Source: an uncultured Propionibacterium sp. (GTDB lineage: Bacteria > Actinomycetota > Actinomycetes > Propionibacteriales > Propionibacteriaceae). Taken from it: 64,000 nucleotides of DNA. The notes under the pieces were generated by a model. That model made no database searches and had not been told where the DNA came from. It saw only the letters and a list, made by a program, of their open reading frames with translations. The stretch lies in NCBI GenBank assembly GCA_938036835.1, contig CALHWB010000017.1, positions 1 through 64,000 on the forward strand, in the 5' to 3' direction. The translations under genes were made by a program, and so were the position numbers. Of this stretch, positions 44,353 through 52,241 are shown in pieces (the first letter of the stretch is position 1; every line of letters starts with the position of its first letter).

Positions 44353-44427
44353 CCCAGCCCCTGCCAGCGGCAGTCGACTGCCCAGCCGCGACGATGCCAG
44401 GATTCAGTCCCTATCGGGCACCTCCAA
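44353..44427 (-). repeat. Direct repeat, copy B (intact DUF2469 gene end)
   Basis: 75 bp that includes the last eight codons of the DUF2469 gene and its downstream hairpin GGCAGTCGACTGCC. It is the partner of the copy at 41897-41970. The unit from copy to copy is 2456 bp and contains exactly the three islet genes, as expected if a segment was inserted at, or duplicated from, the 3' end of the DUF2469 gene. Confidence 0.85.
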
Positions 44428-44715
44428 CTCGCGATGCTGGATCTCCTCAATCGATACATCCCGGAAGGTCAGCACCTTGGCGGATTTGACGAACCGGGCC
44501 GGACGGTACATATCCCACACCCAAGCATCCCCCATCGACACCTCGTAGTAGACATCGCCGCCCTCGGTGCGCACCTTCACATCGACCGCATTGCAGAGGT
44601 AGAAGCGGCGCTCGGTCTCCACCGCGTAGGTGAAGATGTCCACCACGTCCTTGTATTCGCGATACAGGTCGAGTTCCAGCCTGGCCTCGTAGGCCTCCAG
44701 ATCGTCACTGCTCAT
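44404..44715 (-). CDS. DUF2469 protein
   Basis: 103 residues, soluble, acidic, no known function. MSSDDLEAYEARLELDLYRE and FTYAVETERRFYLCNAVDV are strongly conserved in Actinomycetota, where the gene stands just downstream of rnhB (the Rv2901c position). The ATG overlaps the rnhB stop as ATGA. Its last codons are duplicated in the repeat at 41897-41970 and mark the boundary of the islet. Confidence 0.93.
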   Translation of the reverse strand: MSSDDLEAYEARLELDLYREYKDVVDIFTYAVETERRFYLCNAVDVKVRTEGGDVYYEVSMGDAWVWDMYRPARFVKSAKVLTFRDVSIEEIQHRELEVPDRD

Positions 44716-45374
44716 GGTGGCCCCACTCTAGCGCCCTGCTGCTTACTCAGCGCCCGTTGCACGTTGGCATACCGTAACCGATGAATACCGCAGGGCCCCA
44801 GCTGCTCCAGTAGTTGCTGATGGTCCGGGGTGGGGTAGCCCTTGTGTATCTCGAAGCGATAGCCCGGGTGGCGGATCGCCTGGCCGGTCATGATCCGATC
44901 GCGGGTGACCTTGGCGATGATCGAGGCCGCCGCCACGCAGGCGGCCACTCGATCGCCCTTCCAGATGGCCAGGCCCGGAGTTCCCAGCCCGGCCACCGGA
45001 AACCCGTCGGTGAGCGTAAAGGCCGGCCGGACGTCCAGTTTCAATAGCGAGCGTCGCAGACCCTGCAGGTCGGCCTCATGCATGCCCAGGTCATCGCATT
45101 CGGCTGGGGAGATCTCGACCGCGGCCCAGGCGATAGCGGTCGAGGTGATCTGCTCGAAGAGCCGCTCCCGCCCCGCTGGGCTGAGCAGCTTGGAATCGGT
45201 CAGCCCGGCTATTCGCCGGCTGCGGCGCAGGTCCAGGATCGCCGCGGCCGCCACCAGGGGGCCGGCGCAAGCCCCACGCCCGGCCTCGTCCGCACCCGCC
45301 ACCGGGGCGAAGCCGGCTCTGGCCAAGGCCAGCTCATAGCCGTAGATGCCTTTGCCCGGCCGGATGCGGGTCAT
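44712..45374 (-). CDS. rnhB: Ribonuclease HII
   Basis: 220 residues; cuts RNA of RNA/DNA hybrids and removes single ribonucleotides from DNA. The catalytic motif VAGADEAGRGACAGPLVAAA supplies Asp and Glu. Further acidic ligands are in GLTDSKLL and the Asp of KVTRDRIM. The EIHKGYPTPDHQQLL motif is diagnostic of type II. ATG at 45374 overlaps the lepB stop (ATGA); the 67-residue upstream extension in the open frame is lepB antiframe. Confidence 0.97.
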   Translation of the reverse strand: MTRIRPGKGIYGYELALARAGFAPVAGADEAGRGACAGPLVAAAAILDLRRSRRIAGLTDSKLLSPAGRERLFEQITSTAIAWAAVEISPAECDDLGMHEADLQGLRRSLLKLDVRPAFTLTDGFPVAGLGTPGLAIWKGDRVAACVAAASIIAKVTRDRIMTGQAIRHPGYRFEIHKGYPTPDHQQLLEQLGPCGIHRLRYANVQRALSKQQGARVGPP

Positions 45375-46225
45375 CTTCCCGGGCAGCTGCCGGCACCGAC
45401 GACCGGTTGCGCCGGCGGGGTGCCGCCCGGTGGGATCCGGCTGAAGGTGTCCGGGATCTCGAAACCCCGTACCCGGCCCAATGGCAACACGATGGCCTTG
45501 ACCGGACCAACCACATTTCCCATAGGCACGAATCCGTTCATGCCCGCCGGCCTGCCATCGCCGGTCGGCTCGCACAGGTGTAGACGAGAGTCCCCGGACC
45601 GGTCCCGGTGATCCCCCATCACAAAGATGTGATCGGCCGGCACCACCACATCGAACGGGGTATCCGATGGCGCAACCTGCTGGCCGGCCGTGTTGGTATA
45701 CAGATAGCCGCTCTCCTCCAGCGCCACCCCGTTCACGGTGATCGCGCCGGTCTGTTTGCAGCAGACCACATGATCGCCGGGCATACCGATAACGCGTTTG
45801 ACCAGGTAGCCCTGGCTACTGTCCGGCAGCAGATAGATCCCTTCCATGAACCGCCTGACCGGGTTGCGGGCCTCGGGCTGCGGCCCCATCCAGCGACCGT
45901 CGGGGTCTTCGAAAACCACCACATCTCCGCGCTCGAAACCGGCCAAGCGCACCGCAGCGATCCGGTCGCGTTCTTCCAGGGTATGTTCCATCGAGCCGCT
46001 GGGTACCTGAAAGATCTGCATCACGAAAACGCGCAGCAGAGCGGTCAATACCAGCGTCACCAGGACGGCCACTCCGGCCTCACCCAGGAATGCGGCAACC
46101 CGGTGCAACCTGCTCTTCGGAGCCGGCTCGGCCTTCTCATCCGCCGAGGATCCCTCGCCGGCATCCGCCGGCCCGGTCTTCTCCACAGTCACCTCGTCCG
46201 CGTCCTCAGGTGCCGGACCGGTCAT
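45371..46225 (-). CDS. lepB: Signal peptidase I
   Basis: Removes signal peptides at the outer face of the membrane. 284 residues. An acidic cytoplasmic N-terminus (1-45) is followed by a single membrane segment (about 52-74; GVAVLVTLVLTALLRVFVMQ). The catalytic Ser is in FQVPSGSMEHTLEERD, the catalytic Lys in GYLVKRVIGMPGDHV, and box E reads VFVMGDHRDRSGDSR. GAGGAGGG precedes the ATG at 46225. The rplS-lepB-rnhB order is conserved in actinobacteria. Confidence 0.96.
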   Translation of the reverse strand: MTGPAPEDADEVTVEKTGPADAGEGSSADEKAEPAPKSRLHRVAAFLGEAGVAVLVTLVLTALLRVFVMQIFQVPSGSMEHTLEERDRIAAVRLAGFERGDVVVFEDPDGRWMGPQPEARNPVRRFMEGIYLLPDSSQGYLVKRVIGMPGDHVVCCKQTGAITVNGVALEESGYLYTNTAGQQVAPSDTPFDVVVPADHIFVMGDHRDRSGDSRLHLCEPTGDGRPAGMNGFVPMGNVVGPVKAIVLPLGRVRGFEIPDTFSRIPPGGTPPAQPVVGAGSCPGR

Positions 46226-46394
46226 GTCCCTCCTCACCCTAAACCGCACTCACGCCCGCCCTGCGGCCAGCCGCGAATCGCCGGCCGGCCCGCGGCATGC
46301 CCACGCGTCCCGGCCGGGCATCGCCCGTCCATAATCATTCGGCGATGCCGTCGCGCCGGCAGGTCGTCAAGGCCGGCGAAGGTTCTCCTCCGGG

Positions 46395-46745
46395 CTATCG
46401 TTCGCGACGTTCCTTAATCTTGGCGGCCTTGCCGCGCAGGCCACGCAGATAGTACAGCTTCGCGCGGCGTACATCGCCGAGCCGCTCGACCTCGATCTTG
46501 TCGATTATCGGGGAATGCAGCGGAAAGGTACGCTCCACTCCGGTGCCGTAAGACACCTTGCGCACCACGAAGGACTCCTGCACGCCGCTGCCGGTGCGGG
46601 CGATAACGGCACCGGCGAACACCTGGATACGCGATTTGTTGCCCTCGACGACCCGCACGTGTACCCGCACGGAATCACCGGGACGGAACACCGGCAGGTC
46701 GGACTTCTTGGCCTGCTCGTCAAGCTCGGCGATGATCGGATTCAT
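46395..46745 (-). CDS. rplS: Ribosomal protein bL19
   Basis: 116 residues at the 30S/50S interface. FRPGDSVRVHVRVVEGNKSR and SGVQESFVVRKVSYGTGVER are diagnostic, with a basic end KLYYLRGLRGKAAKIKERRE. ATG at 46745 follows GAGGAAT. It has its own promoter and a structured leader here, instead of following trmD directly; the sdh genes occupy the usual trmD side. Confidence 0.97.
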   Translation of the reverse strand: MNPIIAELDEQAKKSDLPVFRPGDSVRVHVRVVEGNKSRIQVFAGAVIARTGSGVQESFVVRKVSYGTGVERTFPLHSPIIDKIEVERLGDVRRAKLYYLRGLRGKAAKIKERRER

Positions 46746-46761
46746 GACTATTCCTCGTCGG

Positions 46762-46829
46762 TGCCACAGGTCACCTCGTGGTGGTTGAAGTGTCTCGGCC
46801 CTGAACACGCCAACCATCCCCCTGTGGCA
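46762..46829 (-). promoter_or_regulatory. Structured rplS leader (9-bp inverted repeat)
   Basis: TGCCACAGG and CCTGTGGCA pair perfectly across a 50-nt loop in the rplS 5' leader (arms 46821-46829 and 46762-46770). The 3' arm ends about 17 nt before the ATG, close to the ribosome binding site, so the fold could control translation. The position suits autogenous control by L19; sensing is not shown. Confidence 0.45.
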
Positions 46830-46858
46830 GGAGCCGGACGCGGCAGGGCAGCCTCACC

Positions 46859-46888
46859 ATTGTGGCACGAGGAATCCTTGAGGCGAAA
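46859..46888 (-). promoter_or_regulatory. rplS promoter candidate
   Basis: On the minus strand TTTCGC (46883-46888), 18 bp, CACAAT (46859-46864) followed by G. The rpsP upstream region has the same pair (TTTCGC, 19 bp, CACAATG), which raises confidence that it is a real promoter type in this genome. Predicted leader about 107 nt. Confidence 0.4.
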
Positions 46889-46998
46889 TCGGCAGCCGGC
46901 CACGCAGCCCATCGACCGGTCCCGGGCGCATCGCCGGCGGAATGACAATCCGGCCGGTCGCGCCGATGGGCCGCAGCCCGGCCAGCCGACACGGATCC

Positions 46999-47053
46999 GG
47001 GGTGGCGTCGAAGCCTCCGAGGCCACCCCGGACCCTGAGATCGGTGATCTCAG
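46999..47053 (-). terminator. Tandem hairpins after sdhB
   Basis: CTGAGATC-GGT-GATCTCAG (47035-47053, 8 bp) overlaps the sdhB stop codon. GGGGTGGC (46999-47006) pairs with GCCACCCC (47022-47029) just downstream. No U-tract follows; they may stop or stabilise the sdh transcript. An in-frame 70-codon frame (46854-47066) also crosses this area and is discussed as a finding. Confidence 0.4.
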
Positions 47054-47817
47054 CCCAAGAAGCCATCCTTGCGGAACAGCGAGGAGATGAGATCGCGATT
47101 CAACTGGCTGATAGACGCCAACGGAATACCCTTGGGGCAGACCGCTGCGCACTCACCGATGTTGGTGCAGTTGCCGAATCCCTCTGCATCATGCTGGGCG
47201 ACCATATTCTTCACCCGCAGATAGCGTTCAGGCTGGCCCTGGGGCAGATTACCCAGATGGGTCACCTTGGCCGAGGTGAACAGCATACCCGAGGCATTCG
47301 GGCAGGCCGCCACGCATGCCCCGCAACCGATACAGGTTGCATTGTCGAAGGCGATATCGGCTTGTAGCTTCGGAGCCGGCGTCGAATGCGCGTCGGGAGC
47401 AGCCCCGGTGTTCACCGAGATGAAACCACCCGACTGGATGATCCGGTCGAGGGCCGTCCGATCGACAATCAGATCCTTGATAACCGGGAAGGCCTCGGCC
47501 TTCCAAGGCTCGATGGTGATGGTGTCCCCATCGTTGAAGGAGCGCATGTGCAACTGGCAGGTGGTGGTCGGTACCGGGGAATTGCCGCGACCATGCGGGG
47601 TGCCATTGATGACCACGCCACAGGTACCGCAGATGCCTTCACGACAGTCCGAGTCGAAGGCCACCGGCTCGTCACCGGCCACGGTCAGTTGCTCATTCAG
47701 CTGATCGAGCATCTCAAGGAAGCTCATATCCTGCGAGACATTGTCGATCTGGTACTCGACCATCCTGCCCTGCTTGGCGCCACGAGGCTGGCGCCAGACC
47801 TTAAGTGTCAGTTTCAC
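47050..47817 (-). CDS. sdhB: Succinate dehydrogenase/fumarate reductase iron-sulfur subunit
   Basis: 255 residues from a GTG preceded by GGAG and overlapping the sdhA stop as GTGA. Cysteines for [2Fe-2S] are in DSDCREGICGTCGVV plus a Cys in TTTCQLHM. Those for [4Fe-4S] and [3Fe-4S] are in CIGCGACVAACPN and CTNIGECAAVCPKGI. It links the flavoprotein to the membrane cytochrome b. Sequence type is that of the menaquinone B-type complexes of actinobacteria. Confidence 0.95.
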   Translation of the reverse strand: MKLTLKVWRQPRGAKQGRMVEYQIDNVSQDMSFLEMLDQLNEQLTVAGDEPVAFDSDCREGICGTCGVVINGTPHGRGNSPVPTTTCQLHMRSFNDGDTITIEPWKAEAFPVIKDLIVDRTALDRIIQSGGFISVNTGAAPDAHSTPAPKLQADIAFDNATCIGCGACVAACPNASGMLFTSAKVTHLGNLPQGQPERYLRVKNMVAQHDAEGFGNCTNIGECAAVCPKGIPLASISQLNRDLISSLFRKDGFLG

Positions 47818-49835
47818 TTGTAACTCCGTTGCTTCAACTCGATGGCCTGGTAGTTCAGCGGTTCCCTGTGCAATATGGGTTTGCCATCGGATCCGGCCCA
47901 CTCCCAGGCCGCGACGTAGGCGAATTCATCGTCGTGGCGCAGCGCCTCACCATCCTCGGTCTGATGTTCCACCCGGAAATGCCCACCGCAGGATTCGCGG
48001 CGGTGCAGGGCATCGATGCACATCAACTCACCGAGTTCGAAGAAATCGACCAGCCGGCCGGCTCGTTCCAGGGTCTGGTTCAGATCGGCGGCCGCACCGG
48101 TGACCTTCGCATCGCGCCAGAACTCCGCCTTCAACTCGCGGATCAAACCGATCGCCTTACGCAACCCGGCATCGCTGCGCGCCATGCCGCAGTATTCCCA
48201 CATGATCTGGCCCAACTCCTTGTGGAAGGAGTCGACGGTACGCGATCCGTTGATCCCCAGCAGCCGTTCGATGCGCTCATTCACGGTGGCGACCGCCTCG
48301 ACGACCACCGGATCGTCGTCGGCCAGCTTCCCGTCATGATGCCGGGCCAGATAGTCGTTGATGGTATTCGGCAACACGAAATAGCCATCGGCCAGCCCCT
48401 GCATCAGCGCCGAGGCACCCAACCGGTTGGCCCCATGATCGGAGAAGTTGGCCTCGCCGGCGCAGAACAGACCCGGAATGGTGGTCTCCAGATCGTAATC
48501 GACCCAAACCCCACCCATCGTGTAATGCACTGCCGGGTAGATCCGCATCGGCACCTCGTAGGGATCCTCCGCGGTGATCTGCTTGTACATGTCGAACAGG
48601 TTGCCGTACTTCACTTCGACGCCATGCTTGCCGAGCCGGTTGATGGCGTCCGAGAAGTCGAGATAGACCCCGCGCCGCACCTGGCGTTCGTTGCCATCCT
48701 CGTCGTACTCGGTGACCTGCGGGCCGACTCCGCGTCCTTCATCGCACATGTTCTTGGCCTGCCGCGATGCAATATCGCGGGGCACCAGGTTACCGAAAGC
48801 CGGGTAAATCCGCTCCAGGTAGTAGTCGCGATCCTCCTCGGGAATCTGCCGGGGATCCTTATCGCAATCCTCGGCCCGCTTGGGCACCCAGATCCGGCCA
48901 TCGTTGCGCAGCGATTCCGACATCAAGGTGAGCTTCGACTGGTTGTCACCGTGCACCGGGATACAAGTCGGGTGGATCTGGGTGTAGCACGGGTTACCGA
49001 AATAGGCACCCTTGCGATGTGCCCGCCAGCCCGCGGTCACATTGCAGCCCATCGCATTGGTCGACAGGAAGAACACATTGCCGTACCCACCGGTCGCGAG
49101 CACCACCGCATCGGCGGTATGCGCCTTGACCTCGCCGGTGACCATGTCACGAGAGACGATGCCGCGGGCGCGGCCGTCCTTGACGATCAGTTCGAGCATC
49201 TCGTGCCGGGCGAACATCTGTACCGTCCCGGCCGCGACCTGACGCTCCAGCGCCTGGTAGGCCCCGATCAGCAACTGCTGACCGGTCTGACCGCGCGCAT
49301 AGAAGGTGCGTTGCACCTGGACGCCGCCGAATGAACGGGTATCCAGCAGCCCGCCATACTCCCGGGCGAAGGGCACGCCCTGGGCAACGCATTGATCGAT
49401 GATGTGCGCAGAGACGCTGGCCAGCCGGTAGACGTTGGTCTCCCGCGCGCGGTAGTCGCCGCCCTTGACCGTGTCATAGAACAGCCGATAGGTGGAGTCG
49501 TTGTCGTTCTTGTAGTTCTTCGCGGCGTTGATGCCGCCCTGGGCGGCGATCGAGTGCGCCCGGCGGGGGGAATCCTGGTAACAGAAATTGAGCACGTTGT
49601 AGCCGGCCTCGCCCAGGGATGCGGCGGCGGCACCGCCAGCCAGGCCGGTGCCCACCACGATCACGGTGATCTTCCGGCGATTCGCGGGGTTCACCAGCAT
49701 TGCGGAAAACTGGCGGTCGGGCCAGACCCGCTCAATGGGCAGGTCGGTGTTGGCCTTGTTGTCGTGTATCTCGGTGCCCACCGAATAGTACTCGGCGTCG
49801 GCGGCCGGAATGGTATTCAAGGTTGTCTCGGTCAT
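47814..49835 (-). CDS. sdhA: Succinate dehydrogenase/fumarate reductase flavoprotein subunit
   Basis: 673 residues. FAD Rossmann motif VVGTGLAGGAAAASLGEAGY; the flavin-linking His is in RRAHSIAAQGG. The catalytic Arg/His region is in QIHPTCIPV and the HYTMGGVWVDYD segment, and GLFCAGEANFSDHGANRLGA closes the FAD site. It interconverts succinate and fumarate; in propionic-acid bacteria this enzyme works as a fumarate reductase in the Wood-Werkman cycle. ATG at 49835 shares a base with the sdhC stop (TGATG); the 70 upstream residues of the open frame are rejected. Confidence 0.95.
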   Translation of the reverse strand: MTETTLNTIPAADAEYYSVGTEIHDNKANTDLPIERVWPDRQFSAMLVNPANRRKITVIVVGTGLAGGAAAASLGEAGYNVLNFCYQDSPRRAHSIAAQGGINAAKNYKNDNDSTYRLFYDTVKGGDYRARETNVYRLASVSAHIIDQCVAQGVPFAREYGGLLDTRSFGGVQVQRTFYARGQTGQQLLIGAYQALERQVAAGTVQMFARHEMLELIVKDGRARGIVSRDMVTGEVKAHTADAVVLATGGYGNVFFLSTNAMGCNVTAGWRAHRKGAYFGNPCYTQIHPTCIPVHGDNQSKLTLMSESLRNDGRIWVPKRAEDCDKDPRQIPEEDRDYYLERIYPAFGNLVPRDIASRQAKNMCDEGRGVGPQVTEYDEDGNERQVRRGVYLDFSDAINRLGKHGVEVKYGNLFDMYKQITAEDPYEVPMRIYPAVHYTMGGVWVDYDLETTIPGLFCAGEANFSDHGANRLGASALMQGLADGYFVLPNTINDYLARHHDGKLADDDPVVVEAVATVNERIERLLGINGSRTVDSFHKELGQIMWEYCGMARSDAGLRKAIGLIRELKAEFWRDAKVTGAAADLNQTLERAGRLVDFFELGELMCIDALHRRESCGGHFRVEHQTEDGEALRHDDEFAYVAAWEWAGSDGKPILHREPLNYQAIELKQRSYK

Positions 49836-50569
49836 CAAACAGTCACCAAACCAATCAGGATGGCGATCGGGGCCGCCATGAATCCAAAGAACAGGAGCAG
49901 GGCCACGATCCAGGCGCAAACCTTGATCACCTTCTCGCTGAAGGCGCCCACCCGCGCGCCCAGAGTACAGAAGGCGCTGTAGAAGCCATGCCAGACATGG
50001 ATGCACACCGTCAGCATCCAGATGCCATAGAGCAACACCAGCCACCAGTTCTGGAAGCCGAGGACCACCCGCATGTGGGGCGCCACGCTGCCGGTATAGC
50101 CAACATGAATGACCTGGGCGGTGAACTGCAATAGGTGCACCACGACACCCAGCACGAGAATTACGCCGCTCCAGATCATCGTCCGCGCGGCGAAGCTGCC
50201 GGCAAGGTAGCGCTGTTTGAAGTATCGGCCGAGAGTGCCACGCGCATCGTAGTCACGAAAGGTCAACCGGACCGCGGACTCAATATGCAGCAATGCGCTG
50301 AACGCCAATGCAATCCGGAACAGCGTCAGAAAGAATTTCGGGGGAAGGATCGGATACAAGAACTCCCGCAAGGAGTGCGAGTATTCGTCGAACTCCTTCA
50401 AACCGACCTCGGGGATCAGCAGTTTGGTGTTGCCGAACATGTGCATGAGCAGGAATGCCACCAGGATGAAACCGGTAACCGCCATCAACGCCTTGCGGGC
50501 CACAGTCGATGTGACCGCGCGCCGGTGCGGCGTCCTGCTTGGATCTCGAGTTGTGAGTTGGGTTGCCAC
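49835..50569 (-). CDS. sdhC: Succinate dehydrogenase cytochrome b subunit (di-heme B-type)
   Basis: 244 residues, five hydrophobic segments, no separate sdhD. Heme-ligand histidines are probable in FLLMHMFGN, ALLHIESAV, VVHLLQFTAQVIH and CIHVWHGFYSAF, which matches di-heme B-type enzymes that react with menaquinone. First gene of sdhC-A-B. It begins 91 bp after trmD on the same strand, in the place where rplS would normally follow. Confidence 0.93.
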   Translation of the reverse strand: MATQLTTRDPSRTPHRRAVTSTVARKALMAVTGFILVAFLLMHMFGNTKLLIPEVGLKEFDEYSHSLREFLYPILPPKFFLTLFRIALAFSALLHIESAVRLTFRDYDARGTLGRYFKQRYLAGSFAARTMIWSGVILVLGVVVHLLQFTAQVIHVGYTGSVAPHMRVVLGFQNWWLVLLYGIWMLTVCIHVWHGFYSAFCTLGARVGAFSEKVIKVCAWIVALLLFFGFMAAPIAILIGLVTV

Positions 50570-50660
50570 GGTGGCGATTCTAGTGCTTGCCGCTGCAAGC
50601 CAGCATCCATCCTTGCCGCAGGCTAAGAGGTGGCCGGCCAGAGGGTCACCTGGGCGATCC

Positions 50661-51374
50661 TCAGGTCAGCAGGTCTGGACGCCGTTCCAACGTCCTCGCC
50701 CTGGATTGCGCCTGACGCCATGCGGCGATCCGGGCATGGTGGCCGCTGAGCAGCACCTCAGGTACCGCCAGCCCTCGCCACAGCGCCGGCTTGGTATAGA
50801 CGGGGTACTCCAGCAGCCCAGCCGCCTGAGCCGAATGGGATTCCTCGATCAGGGACTCCGGATTGCCCAATACGCCGGGAATCAACCGGACCACCGCCTC
50901 AACGATCGCCAGCACGGCGACCTCTCCCCCGTTGAGCACGTAATCGCCCAGGCTGATCTCGCGAACGTCGAAGCAGCCACCGGCCCATTCGATTACCCGG
51001 TGGTCGATACCCTCGTAACGTCCACAGGCAAAGGCCAGCTGGGGCTCCCCGGCCAGTTCGGCTGCCATCTGCTGGTTGAAACGTTGACCCGAGGGACCGG
51101 GGATGACGAGCACCGGCCGCCGGCCATCGGCTGTTGCCGCAGGCTGGGCAGCGAGCAGGGCATCCAGTGCCTCGCCCCAGGGCTGGGGTTTCATCACCAT
51201 GCCTGCGCCGCCGCCGTAAGGGGTGTCGTCGGTGCTGCGGTGCCGGTCGTGGGCCCAATCCCGCAGGTCGTGGACGCCGACCGCCACCAGTCCCTCATCG
51301 ATGGCTCTGCCGATCAGGCTGAGTCGCAGGGGCGCAAAATAGTCGGGAAAGATGGTGACGATGTCCAAACGCAT
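50661..51374 (-). CDS. trmD: tRNA (guanine-N1-)-methyltransferase
   Basis: Methylates G37 of tRNAs reading CNN codons, preventing +1 frameshifts. 237 residues of SPOUT fold: MRLDIVTIFPDYF start, DDTPYGGGAGMVMKPQP, CGRYEGIDHRV and SLGDYVLNGGEVA with the SAM-binding knot. It shares a base with the rimM stop (TGATG). Confidence 0.97.
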   Translation of the reverse strand: MRLDIVTIFPDYFAPLRLSLIGRAIDEGLVAVGVHDLRDWAHDRHRSTDDTPYGGGAGMVMKPQPWGEALDALLAAQPAATADGRRPVLVIPGPSGQRFNQQMAAELAGEPQLAFACGRYEGIDHRVIEWAGGCFDVREISLGDYVLNGGEVAVLAIVEAVVRLIPGVLGNPESLIEESHSAQAAGLLEYPVYTKPALWRGLAVPEVLLSGHHARIAAWRQAQSRARTLERRPDLLT

Positions 51375-51892
51375 CAGTTCTCCTCGGGCGGATCGGCCAG
51401 TAACCCACCCACATCTGCCAGTTGCAGATACCCCGCGGCCAGATCGACCGTAGGCACCAACGCCGCCACGAAGGGGACCATCCGGTCCCCATCGGCGGTG
51501 GCGATTACCAGCAGATCCTGGGCCGGCCCATGCACCACCTGCGAAACCCTGCCGGCCAGCAGACCGTGGGCATCGTGCACCGCCAATCCGATCAGTTGCC
51601 GGTCATAGTACTCATCGGGTCCGCTGGGCGATTGATCGTCGGACACCATGGCGAGCAGTTCGGCACCGCGCAGGTCCTCCGCGGCCGTGCGATCGGTCAC
51701 CGCTTCGAAACTCACCAGCCAGCGCCCGGTCACCCGCCGCGATCTCGACACCCGCAATTCGCGGCCGGCAACGGTGTACACCAGGCTTCCCGGCGCGAAA
51801 CGCCGTTCGGGTTCGTCGGTGCGCAGATCGATGGCGACCTCGCCCCGGATGCCATGCGCCCGGCCGATCACCCCCACGATCACCTCTGCCAT
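51374..51892 (-). CDS. rimM: 16S rRNA processing protein RimM
   Basis: 172 residues; assists 30S head maturation and binds uS19. The N-domain (about 1-90; VGVIGRAHGIRGEVAIDLRT) and the C-terminal PRC barrel (about 98-170; EYYDRQLIGLAVHDAHG, VPFVAALVPTVDLAAGYLQL) are clear. Part of rpsP-khpA-rimM-trmD. Confidence 0.96.
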   Translation of the reverse strand: MAEVIVGVIGRAHGIRGEVAIDLRTDEPERRFAPGSLVYTVAGRELRVSRSRRVTGRWLVSFEAVTDRTAAEDLRGAELLAMVSDDQSPSGPDEYYDRQLIGLAVHDAHGLLAGRVSQVVHGPAQDLLVIATADGDRMVPFVAALVPTVDLAAGYLQLADVGGLLADPPEEN

Positions 51893-51981
51893 GTTTCGTT
51901 CCCCTTGCGGTACCCAGCAGATCGGAACGCCCCACCGGAGCCGTTCGCCGGCCGGTGGGGCGTTGTATCGTGTGGTGACGT

Positions 51982-52239
51982 TCAGCGCCGACCGCGGCCG
52001 GACTTGCGATCCACGTCGATGAAATCGATGCGCACCTGTTCGCGACCGGCCAAGGCCTGCACCACGGTACGCAATGCGCTGGCGGTGCGCCCCTGGCGTC
52101 CGATCACCTTGCCGACGTCCTCCGGATGCACCCGAACCTCCAGCATCCGGCCGTGCCGCAGTTCCCGATCACGAATGCGCACATCCTCGGGATGGGCGAC
52201 TATGCCCTGCACCAGGTGTTCCAGAGCATCGGCCAGCAT
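51982..52239 (-). CDS. khpA: KH-domain RNA-binding protein
   Basis: 85 residues, a single type II KH domain with the loop VIGRQGRTASALRTVV (GxxG as GRQG). GGGAGG lies 7 nt before ATG 52239. A TTG two codons upstream overlaps the rpsP stop but is less likely. Located between rpsP and rimM, as in most actinobacteria and Firmicutes. KhpA homologues act in cell-size control and sRNA binding. Confidence 0.93.
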   Translation of the reverse strand: MLADALEHLVQGIVAHPEDVRIRDRELRHGRMLEVRVHPEDVGKVIGRQGRTASALRTVVQALAGREQVRIDFIDVDRKSGRGRR

Positions 52240-52241
52240 GA

